Position numbers and translations under genes: made by a program. From NCBI RefSeq assembly GCF_003751805.1, contig NZ_RKHQ01000001.1, positions 1-64,000 on the forward strand: a DNA stretch of 64,000 bases. Direction: 5' to 3'. Each line of letters starts with the position of its first letter. The first letter of the stretch is position 1. Positions 33,062 to 39,817 of this stretch are shown piece by piece. This DNA is from Salana multivorans (GTDB taxonomy: Bacteria; Actinomycetota; Actinomycetes; Actinomycetales; Beutenbergiaceae). The notes beneath the pieces were generated by a model. It searched no databases. It had not been told where the DNA came from and was given only the letters and a program-made list of their open reading frames with translations.

Positions 33062-34197
33062 GCACGCGGGAGCTGGTCGAGGAAGCCGACCAGGCTGCCG
33101 TCGCCTACCAGGTGGCGCTTGCCAAGCTCGGGGCCTCGACGATGCTCGGCGCCATCAGGGCCTTCTCGCGTCTGAACCCCTCGCAGGTGGCGGCCACCAA
33201 GGCCGGGTGGCTCAAGGAGGTCACGGCGCTCATCCGTCGTGATCGAGTGCAGGGCCAGCGTCTTGCCATCGCCTACTACCGGCTGTCCCGTGCGCTTCGC
33301 ACGGGGCGAACGATCGGGGACCCGTTCGCGCCCGGCCCCGTCGGGAAGGTCGTCACCCTCGCGCAGCTCCGTAGGGAGTTCGAGCGGGCGGTCGCGGGCT
33401 CCCCCGGGGCCGCACTCGACGGCGATGAGGTCATCGCCGCTCGGGGTAAGGCGGGCCGCGAGGTGGAGCCGTCCACGACCGAGCCGAAGTCATCGCTCGG
33501 ACGGGACGACCCCGACCTCGACGTCAGTCCCGGCCTGATCGAGGTCGAGGAGCTCCCCGACCTCGACGAGGTGCTCGCGGGACTGGACCGAGAGGTCGAC
33601 CGCGAGACGGAGGAGATCCTCAAGGTCGTCGGACCAGATCGCCTGGAGAAGAAGCGCAAGGAGCGCGAGCAGAGCCAGTCTGCGGAGTCGCGCAAGGGCA
33701 AGCACTACACGCCCCAGCAGCTTCGGAAGATGGCGAAGGAAGACGAGGACGCTGTGGCGGCCGGCACGGCGGGCCAAGCCGAGCGCCTCGCCAAGAACGG
33801 CGCGCGACAGGCGGTCGCAAGGATCGCCGAGCGCGACCCGCGTGCCATCGGCTGGGTTCGCCGGTCGCTGACCGGGACGCCCTGCGGGTGGTGCGCAATG
33901 CTCATCTCGCGCGGGCTGATCTTCTACACCTCGAAGAGGGCAGCCTCCCGGGCCTCTGGCCGCCGCGGTTCGCGCGGCGACGGCGAGAGGTATCACGATC
34001 ACTGTCAGTGCGTGGCGGAGCCCGTCTACTCGCGCGAGCAATACTTCACGTCCAACATCTTCGACCTCAATCGCCGCTACGCGATGGAGTGGCCGCGCAT
34101 TACGAAGGGCTTCTACGGTAAGGAAGCGCTGAGCGTTTGGCGGGCACATATTCGATCGCAGCAGAGTGCGAAGACTCCCGCGTCTCGTGCCGCTTAG
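33058..34197 (+). CDS. MuF-like capsid/maturation protein
   Basis: A 379-aa protein. C-terminal part has CGWCAMLISRG and YHDHCQCVAEPVY (residues ~280-330), the Cys/His pattern typical of actinophage MuF-like minor head proteins (often labelled maturation protease). It overlaps the portal gene by four bases. Helical middle with many acidic residues. Confidence 0.75.
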   Translation: MSTRELVEEADQAAVAYQVALAKLGASTMLGAIRAFSRLNPSQVAATKAGWLKEVTALIRRDRVQGQRLAIAYYRLSRALRTGRTIGDPFAPGPVGKVVTLAQLRREFERAVAGSPGAALDGDEVIAARGKAGREVEPSTTEPKSSLGRDDPDLDVSPGLIEVEELPDLDEVLAGLDREVDRETEEILKVVGPDRLEKKRKEREQSQSAESRKGKHYTPQQLRKMAKEDEDAVAAGTAGQAERLAKNGARQAVARIAERDPRAIGWVRRSLTGTPCGWCAMLISRGLIFYTSKRAASRASGRRGSRGDGERYHDHCQCVAEPVYSREQYFTSNIFDLNRRYAMEWPRITKGFYGKEALSVWRAHIRSQQSAKTPASRAA

Positions 34198-34212
34198 GGA
34201 CTGCCGCGGATG

Positions 34213-34231
34213 GCTGTCGGTGACCGACAGC
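34213..34231 (+). terminator. Hairpin after MuF-like gene
   Basis: GCTGTCGG (34213-34220), loop TGA, CCGACAGC (34224-34231): a perfect 8-bp stem. It separates the head genes from the tRNA cluster. No T run follows. Confidence 0.4.
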
Positions 34232-34278
34232 GCCTATGGGTGGGCCTCTCCTCCTCTCCCCCGCCGCGATAGGCACAT

Positions 34279-34350
34279 TCTGGGCTAGCTCAATAGGCAG
34301 AGCGGCGGACTGTTAATCCGTGTATGCAGGTTCGAGCCCTGCGCCCAGAG
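34279..34350 (+). tRNA. tRNA-Asn (anticodon GTT)
   Basis: Acceptor TCTGGGC (34279-34285) pairs with GCCCAGA (34343-34349). Anticodon loop CTGTTAA with GTT at 34312-34314, and the T-loop TTCGAGC. Discriminator G at 34350; CCA is not encoded. Confidence 0.85.
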
Positions 34351-34363
34351 CAAGTCGCCGGTC

Positions 34364-34400
34364 CCCACTAGCTCAGCGGTCGGGGTGCGCACCCGGCGAC
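34364..34400 (+). other. Possible tRNA D-arm remnant
   Basis: CCCACTAGCTCAGCGGTCGG reads like the 5' half of a tRNA (TAGCTCAGCGGT) but stops before an anticodon arm. It sits between the Asn tRNA and the next tRNA-like gene. Confidence 0.35.
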
Positions 34401-34401
34401 G

Positions 34402-34470
34402 GCGGTGGTAGCTCAAATGGCAGAGCACCCATAGCTTGGGAGGTTGCCGGTTCGAGTCCGGTTCACCACA
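34402..34470 (+). tRNA. Degenerate tRNA-like gene, isotype unclear
   Basis: Acceptor GCGGTGG (34402-34408) pairs with TCACCAC (34463-34469) with one mismatch. D-arm GCTC/GAGC and T-arm with TTCGAGT loop are good. The anticodon region is ~4 bases short: CCC ATAGCTT GGG gives a 3-bp stem with AGC (Ala) in the loop, whereas the CTTGGGA sequence hints at proline. It may be inactive or unusual. Confidence 0.5.
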
Positions 34471-34583
34471 CATGTTGCCACATCCATTCGGCTGCTAGCC
34501 GTACACGGATTGACAATTCCTCGCCGGGACGCCGGCGGCATGGAGGTCAGACTCCGCCGGTAGTTGTGGGTCACAGCCGGCAC

Positions 34584-34658
34584 CCCCCGATAACTCAGTC
34601 TGGTCAGAGTAGCGGACTCTTAATCCGCGAGTCGCAGGTTCAAATCCTGCTCGGGGGA
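34584..34658 (+). tRNA. tRNA-Lys (anticodon CTT)
   Basis: Acceptor CCCCCGA (34584-34590) and TCGGGGG (34651-34657). Anticodon stem GCGGA/TCCGC, loop CTCTTAA with CTT at 34619-34621. The T-arm has TTCAAAT. Discriminator A, CCA not encoded. All elements canonical. Confidence 0.9.
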
Positions 34659-34742
34659 CTCGCCAGCCCAGGCGGCTGGATCAACCGGCAAGACCTGATG
34701 TCGTCAGGTCAACCGCCACAACTTGATGCCCAGGAGGCATAG

Positions 34743-35261
34743 GTGACTGTCGAGCAGGAACAGCAGCAGCAGGTCGACGACGAGGGCCAGGAGCTCCCGC
34801 CGGAGAAGACCGAGACGGACCCGCAGGGCGGACAGGAGCCCGACCCCCTCAGCGAGCTCCCCGAGTGGGCGCAGAAGGAGATCAAGGATCTCCGGACTGA
34901 GGCTGCGAGTCGTCGCACCAAGCTGCGCGAGGCGCAGGAGGCGCTCTCGAAGGCCAAGACTCCCGAGGAGTTCGAGGCCGCCACGAGCGAGCTCGCTGCC
35001 CAGATCGCCGATCTGGAGGACGCGATCCTCCGCCGGTCGGTGGCGGACGAGCATGGCCTTCCGGCCGACCTCGCCGACCTGCTCCCCAAGGGCGCGGACA
35101 AGGCCCAGGTCGAGGCTGCCGCCAAGGCCCTCGCCCGGTACGTCCCGTCCGCGCGGACCCCCCTGGAGCCCCGAGGGGGCATCAGCCCGGGCAGCGATGC
35201 GGTCCGCTTCGACCCCGCCGCCGAGGTGGAGAAGATCCGCGCCAGCGGAGGCGTCTTCTAG
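34743..35261 (+). CDS. Scaffolding protein
   Basis: A 172-aa acidic, Gln-rich protein with a central coiled coil (LRTEAASRRTKLREAQEAL). It sits directly before the major capsid gene, where scaffold genes lie. GTG 34743 after AGGAGG. C-terminal basic patch is short. Confidence 0.75.
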   Translation: MTVEQEQQQQVDDEGQELPPEKTETDPQGGQEPDPLSELPEWAQKEIKDLRTEAASRRTKLREAQEALSKAKTPEEFEAATSELAAQIADLEDAILRRSVADEHGLPADLADLLPKGADKAQVEAAAKALARYVPSARTPLEPRGGISPGSDAVRFDPAAEVEKIRASGGVF

Positions 35262-35285
35262 GAAGACTCCCCGCCCCAACGTCCG

Positions 35286-35310
35286 AGCCGTCAGCTATCC
35301 GCTGGCGGCT
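35286..35310 (+). terminator. Hairpin between scaffold and capsid genes
   Basis: AGCCGTCAGC/GCTGGCGGCT 10-bp stem (one G-T pair), 5-base loop, followed by TTCTCT. It may act as an attenuator or RNA stabiliser, adjusting the scaffold to capsid ratio. Confidence 0.55.
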
Positions 35311-35339
35311 TTCTCTATGCCCTTTGGAGGCAAGCCAAC

Positions 35340-36443
35340 ATGGCGCACACCGTCATTAAGCCGCAGAAGATGGCTGCCATCGCTGCGACCAACCTGGAGA
35401 AGCAGCTCACGCTTCCCAAGCTCTTCGCCCACAAGGGCATCGACGAGTTCCGTGGGTCGGACGACGACACCGTCAACATCACGGTTCCCGGCATCGTCGA
35501 GACGGCCCGGTCCTACGGGTGGCGCAACGACCGCTCGACCGAGATCCTCTTCGACGAGTACGCCGAGCGGAAGGTCGCCGTCAAGTTCGGTGGCGACGTC
35601 TACTCCGCGGTCAAGCTCATCGACGAGCAGGTCGAGATGGACGGCCTCACGCCCGGCGGCAAGCTGGCCGTGGCCCAGACCGACGCCATCGCCCGTCGCC
35701 TCAACCGAGAGGCGGCGAACTACCTCCAGGCGTCCGTCCCGTGGTCGGTCACGGTCGGCATCTCGGCGGAGAACAGCGACTCGCTGCGCAACGGTCTCAT
35801 CGAGATCGACCGCGTGGCGTCGGCGCTGAACTTCGGTCAGGCGCAGCGCCCGCAGCTCCTCGTGGGTGCCGGCATCTACGCGGCCCTCCTGCGCGACAAG
35901 CTGATCTCTTCGGCCTCCGAGGCCGGCGAGCGTCGCGCGGTCGCGGCCCTGGAGCGCGCGACGGTGGGGACGCTGTTCAACATGGACATCGTCAAGACGC
36001 CGGAGCTGGCCACCGACGAGGCGTACCTCATCACGAGCAACGCCGTCGCCATCGCGACCGCGGCGCCCGTCGTCCCGGCCTCGATCGAGTTCGGCGCGAC
36101 CGCCAGCGCTGGCGACTGGGCCGTTCGCTGGCTCCGCCAGTACGACGTCCGGAAGTTCCAGGACCAGAGCGTCTTCAACCTGTACCGCGGCTTCCAGTAC
36201 GTCGACGACCCGCTCATCTACGAGAACGGCACCGTGGGTGGCAACCCGACCTGGAAGGCGTCGGAGTACAACCACTTCGTGCGCGGCCTCAAGGTCAAGC
36301 TGTTCACCACCGAGGCCCTGGCCGTCTCCGGCTCGTCCTACCCGGATGCCGACAAGACGGGCTCGACCGACGCGATCAAGAAGGAGCGCGAGCTGGCGAA
36401 GGCCACCGGCCTCGACACGCGCGCTGCCTACAACGCGGTCTGA
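35340..36443 (+). CDS. Major capsid protein
   Basis: A 367-aa protein. N-terminal helical start (MAHTVIKPQKMAAIAATNL), VNITVPGIVETARSYGWRND near residue 45 and a C-terminal Gly-rich end. Position after the scaffold and before the head-tail connectors is the classical location. HK97-like fold assumed from family. ATG 35340 after TTTGGAGG. Confidence 0.88.
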   Translation: MAHTVIKPQKMAAIAATNLEKQLTLPKLFAHKGIDEFRGSDDDTVNITVPGIVETARSYGWRNDRSTEILFDEYAERKVAVKFGGDVYSAVKLIDEQVEMDGLTPGGKLAVAQTDAIARRLNREAANYLQASVPWSVTVGISAENSDSLRNGLIEIDRVASALNFGQAQRPQLLVGAGIYAALLRDKLISSASEAGERRAVAALERATVGTLFNMDIVKTPELATDEAYLITSNAVAIATAAPVVPASIEFGATASAGDWAVRWLRQYDVRKFQDQSVFNLYRGFQYVDDPLIYENGTVGGNPTWKASEYNHFVRGLKVKLFTTEALAVSGSSYPDADKTGSTDAIKKERELAKATGLDTRAAYNAV

Positions 36444-36449
36444 TCGGAC

Positions 36450-36481
36450 GTGGCGCCCCGGGCTTCGGCTCGGGGCGCCAC
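36450..36481 (+). terminator. Hairpin after major capsid gene
   Basis: GTGGCGCCCCG (36450-36460) with CGGGGCGCCAC (36471-36481), 11-bp perfect stem and 10-base loop. No T run, so it may be a partial terminator that favours capsid mRNA. Confidence 0.5.
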
Positions 36482-36502
36482 CCCTCGCCCCGGGAGGCAT
36501 GA

Positions 36503-36970
36503 GTGACTGCACTCGCAACCCTCGACGAGCTCAAGGAGCGGGTCGAGTGGGAACTGTCCGAGGACGAGGAGCGGATCGCAGCCGCCGCCCTTGAGGACAT
36601 CTCGGACCTGGTCCGAGCGGGCCGACGCGACTGGCAGCCTGGGGCGTGCCCCGCCGTCGTGCGCAAGATCGCGCTGGGCGCGGTGGTCCGCTACCTTCGC
36701 AACCCCGACGGGGTGACCACGTCACGCGCCGGCGACGAGACGGTCATGTGGGATGGGATCGGCGACAAGGCTGGCGGCGTCTACCTCACGACCGCCGAGG
36801 AGCGCATCCTCACCAAGCTGGTGCGACCCAACGGACTGACGCCCGTCGACCTGGTTGCCTGGGCGCCCACCTCCCGAGAGGTGGCACAGCGAAACGGCCT
36901 TCCGGTCGGTTATGTGCCGACGGCGGGCGGTGGCATCTTCCGGTACTACCGCGGGGATGGTCCCTGGTGA
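36503..36970 (+). CDS. Head-to-tail adaptor
   Basis: A 155-aa protein. Helical N-terminal half (LDELKERVEWELSEDEERIAAAALEDIS) of the gp6/gp15-like connector family. GTG 36503 after GGGAGGC. GTGA overlap with the next gene. Confidence 0.75.
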   Translation: MTALATLDELKERVEWELSEDEERIAAAALEDISDLVRAGRRDWQPGACPAVVRKIALGAVVRYLRNPDGVTTSRAGDETVMWDGIGDKAGGVYLTTAEERILTKLVRPNGLTPVDLVAWAPTSREVAQRNGLPVGYVPTAGGGIFRYYRGDGPW

Positions 36971-37338
36971 GCGTTCAGCGTCGATACGGACGGCTGCGTC
37001 AGCCGGTCACGCTGTATCCGACGGTCACCCGGACCAATCGCCGCGGGGAGACGATCCACGGGCCCGATCTCGACAACCCGATCCCCATACGGGCTGCGGT
37101 AGTCCCGGTCCGATCCAGCCGAGGAGAGGTGAAGGGGCAGATCGAGATTGCCACCTACTCCCTCATCTGCGATGAAGACCTCCGCGCGCTGGGGCTGGAC
37201 ACCTGGTCGAGGGTGCGCTGGCGCGACGTCGACTACGACGTCGCTGCGCCACCGCTCTATCACCACGGTGCCACGCGTCACGTGAGGCACTGGAGTGCCG
37301 AGATCCGGCAGCGCCCTCGGGAGGTCGGCAGTGGCTAG
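36967..37338 (+). CDS. Head closure / stopper protein
   Basis: A 123-aa protein. Beta-rich sequence (QPVTLYPTVTRTNRRGE...VRWRDVDYDV...HVRHWSAEI) matching small head-completion proteins. Located between the adaptor and HK97 gp10-like gene. Confidence 0.65.
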   Translation: MSVQRRYGRLRQPVTLYPTVTRTNRRGETIHGPDLDNPIPIRAAVVPVRSSRGEVKGQIEIATYSLICDEDLRALGLDTWSRVRWRDVDYDVAAPPLYHHGATRHVRHWSAEIRQRPREVGSG

Positions 37339-37780
37339 CGTCGTCTCCCCCCACCGCCTCAACCATCTCGTCTCCACACTTCCGGGCGTCAAGTCCGAAG
37401 TCTGGGAGGCGGCGACGGCTCTGGGCGTCAAGGCTGAGGCGTACCTGCGCTCCGGCCCGTACAGCGAGGGCAACTCCGAGATCAAGGTTCAGTGGGACTC
37501 ACCGGACCTCACCCCCGGCAGGGACTTTACTCAGGACGCCTGGGTGCTCCTCGTCGACCCCGCGGCCTACTCGATCGAGTACGGGTTTGGTCGCGGCGAC
37601 GATGGCGAGTTCCTCTATGCCGGCGCGAAGTCCAACGCCCCGCTGCGGCGGGCGGTCGGCGACAAGCCCGTCAACATCAAGGACCGCGCCAAGGTTCGAC
37701 TGCGTCGACGCAACCTTCGGTCTCGCCGAAGTGGTCGATCGAAGGGAGTCCCGTGGGCACCCTCCCCCAGTCGGTCCTAG
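37331..37780 (+). CDS. HK97 gp10-like tail-completion protein
   Basis: A 149-aa protein. KAEAYLRSGPYSEGNSEI, DAWVLLVDPAAYSIEYG and basic C-terminus are typical of gp10-like neck proteins. GTG 37331 overlaps the previous stop by eight bases. Confidence 0.7.
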   Translation: MASVVSPHRLNHLVSTLPGVKSEVWEAATALGVKAEAYLRSGPYSEGNSEIKVQWDSPDLTPGRDFTQDAWVLLVDPAAYSIEYGFGRGDDGEFLYAGAKSNAPLRRAVGDKPVNIKDRAKVRLRRRNLRSRRSGRSKGVPWAPSPSRS

Positions 37781-38244
37781 ACGAGATCGACTCTCTGCCG
37801 CTGGAGGACGTGGCAAAGCCGCTCCTCCAGGCTGCCGTCCCCGACATCAGCGTCCACACCTTCATTCCGATGAAGGAGGTGGACGATCTGTTCCCGTTCG
37901 TGCTCGTCCAGGGCTACTCCCGCGAGTACGGGCTCGACGACGACAGGTATCTGGACTCAGGGCTCGTCAGCGTGCAGTCGTTCACGACTGGCGACGACGG
38001 CGACCAGGACGGCGCCCTTGTTCAGCTCGCCATCCGCCGAGCCCTTCGGCGACTGAGCGCCCAGCACTACCGGATCAACGATGACGTCTCCGTCGTGAAG
38101 GTGACGCTGGTCTCGCGGCCCAAGCGCGTGCCCGACTGGGCGACCGCCACCGGGCCTGTGCAGTTCGCCGACCTGCCAGTCGCCGCCTGGCGGTACGAGT
38201 CGATCTACCGGATCACATTCCGCAAGAAGCCGACCTCCGAGTAG
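37753..38244 (+). CDS. Tail terminator protein
   Basis: A 163-aa protein. FPFVLVQGYSREYG and LVQLAIRRALRRLSAQ with C-terminal YESIYRITFR match the minor tail-terminator family. The GTG lies inside the end of the previous gene (28-base overlap) behind GAAGGGAG. Confidence 0.7.
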   Translation: MGTLPQSVLDEIDSLPLEDVAKPLLQAAVPDISVHTFIPMKEVDDLFPFVLVQGYSREYGLDDDRYLDSGLVSVQSFTTGDDGDQDGALVQLAIRRALRRLSAQHYRINDDVSVVKVTLVSRPKRVPDWATATGPVQFADLPVAAWRYESIYRITFRKKPTSE

Positions 38245-38274
38245 GTCGCCTAGGCGCTCGGCGCCCCATCAATC

Positions 38275-38306
38275 AGAGCCCCGCTGGCAGGACGCCGCGG
38301 GGCTCT
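38275..38306 (+). terminator. Hairpin before tail tube gene
   Basis: AGAGCCCCGC with GCGGGGCTCT, 10-bp perfect stem, 12-base loop, TTCGC following. Confidence 0.6.
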
Positions 38307-38328
38307 TCGCATTCCTTCGGAGGCTCTC

Positions 38329-38895
38329 TTGACTCTCAATGACGACAGCACCCTTGTTGTTGGTGCCGGCAACTACTTCACCGCCCCCGTTGGCACGGCG
38401 GTCCCCGCGGACCTCAGTGCCATCGCCGGCGACTGGGTGAACCTCGGCCACTCCTCGCAGGAGGACATCCTCTCGATCTCCTCGGAGGGGGGCGAGAAGA
38501 CCACGCTCGGCTCGCTCCAGAACAAGGCTCTGCGGACGGTGACCTCGCCGCGCACGGAGTCCTTCGCTCTGAACCTGCACCAGTTCAACAGCGACGCCCT
38601 CAAGCTCCACTTCGGCCAGAACATGATCCCGGTGGAGGGCGGCAAGTTCCTTGGCGTGCCGGCATCGCCGACGCCGACGACCGTCGCCTTCCTCGCGGTC
38701 TTCACGGACGAGGGTCGCGTCTTCGCCATCTACGCGCCGAAGGTCTCCATCGGCCGAGGCGATGACCTCGACATCTCCGACACGGAGAACCTCGCGATCC
38801 TGCCGATCAGCGTGACGCCGCTCCAGCACGGCTCGAACACCTGGGCGTACGCGATCACCCCGATCGAGTCGGTCGAGGACCCCGAGGGCCCCTGA
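38329..38895 (+). CDS. Major tail tube protein
   Basis: A 188-aa protein. The start TLNDDSTLVVGAGNYFTAPVG and strand-rich core (ALNLHQFNSDALKLHFGQN) are typical of actinophage major tail proteins. Located right before the chaperones. TTG 38329 after CGGAGG. Confidence 0.85.
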   Translation: MTLNDDSTLVVGAGNYFTAPVGTAVPADLSAIAGDWVNLGHSSQEDILSISSEGGEKTTLGSLQNKALRTVTSPRTESFALNLHQFNSDALKLHFGQNMIPVEGGKFLGVPASPTPTTVAFLAVFTDEGRVFAIYAPKVSIGRGDDLDISDTENLAILPISVTPLQHGSNTWAYAITPIESVEDPEGP

Positions 38896-38913
38896 TCCCC
38901 CTCACCCTTCGGC

Positions 38914-38952
38914 CACCCCCTGGGCTTCCTGGCGGACCTCGCCCAGGGGGTG
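38914..38952 (+). terminator. Strong hairpin after tail tube gene
   Basis: CACCCCCTGGGC (38914-38925) with GCCCAGGGGGTG (38941-38952): 12-bp perfect stem, 15-base loop. It would help limit expression of chaperone and tape measure relative to the tail tube. Confidence 0.6.
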
Positions 38953-39006
38953 GCGCTCTACCTCCGAGTCCGCCGCCCCAACTTCACACCAACATGGAGG
39001 TCCGCC

Positions 39007-39390
39007 GTGAAGATCACCTTTGACGACCTGACGAAGAAGGCCGACGAGGCATTCCCGCCGCTGGAGATCGAGCTGGAGGGGCTCGGCGCGCTGCGCCTTG
39101 AGCACCCGCTTGCCCTCGACGACGAGGGTCGGGCGACCCTGTCGGCCGCGCTCTCCGCGCTCCTCCCGGGCGAGGCCGCCGACGACGACAGCGACGAGGC
39201 GGAGGGGGACGCCGCCGACCAGGACGAGGTCGAGCTCTTCTACGCCTTCATCAAGGCAGCGACCGAGGACGAGGCGCAGGTCGATCACCTTCGCTCGCTC
39301 GTGGGCCGCCGGACCACCGTCCTCGCTGCGATCGTGAACTTCTACGTCGAGACGGTGAACCCGGGGGAAGCCTCGGCCTCGCAGAGCTGA
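39007..39390 (+). CDS. Tail assembly chaperone (G-type)
   Basis: A 127-aa protein. ITFDDLTKKADEAFPPLEIEL opening, acidic middle and C-terminal helix of the G-type chaperone. Its coding sequence ends with a slippery site that joins it to the next frame. GTG 39007 after TGGAGG. Confidence 0.8.
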   Translation: MKITFDDLTKKADEAFPPLEIELEGLGALRLEHPLALDDEGRATLSAALSALLPGEAADDDSDEAEGDAADQDEVELFYAFIKAATEDEAQVDHLRSLVGRRTTVLAAIVNFYVETVNPGEASASQS

Positions 39391-39809
39391 TTGACAAGTA
39401 CGGGGAGGGACTCTACCCAGACCTCCTGCGCTACTACTCCTTCGATCTGAGGGCGTGGGCGCGGGAGGGGGGAGTCCCTCCCCGTTTTGTCATTTCGCTC
39501 ATCGCGGGGCTCCCCGACGAATCGCTCACGGTGGCACTCATGAGCGGCGGACCCGAGCACTACGGCTGGGGCGGAAATCGTCACCTTCTGGCGACGATCG
39601 TTGACGCCATCCAGATCAACACGATCGCAACGGGCACGTACAAGAAGCCCCCCAAGTTCAAGCCACTCCCCCGTCCGAAGGACGCGGGCAGGAAGAGGCG
39701 CGCCAAGAAGCGAACGCTCGCCAAGGCGCCGACGAAGCCGATGGGCCTTGAGGATCTCTACTCCGCCTTCAACAGGCGACGCGAGGAGATCACCAGCCAG
39801 CAGGATTGA
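39007..39809 (+). CDS. Tail assembly chaperone GT fusion made by -1 frameshift
   Basis: Frame 0 is AAC CCG GGG GAA. A slip back by one on CCCGGGGGA (39360-39368) reads CCC GGG GGA and leads into an open frame that ends at 39809, with no stop in between. The added ~150 residues (LIDKYGEGLYPDLLRYYSF...) are the classical T part. Both products recruit the tape measure. Confidence 0.8.
39360..39368 (+). promoter_or_regulatory. -1 ribosomal slippery site
   Basis: The CCCGGGGGA run allows P- and A-site tRNAs reading CCG and GGG to re-pair on CCC and GGG. It lies 20 bases before the frame-0 stop (39388). Confidence 0.7.
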
Positions 39810-39817
39810 GGTAGTCA

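Noticed and set aside
33058-34197. ADP-ribosyltransferase toxin fused to the MuF-like protein
   Set aside because: No R-S-E triad or related motif seen; only the Cys/His pattern of head proteins.
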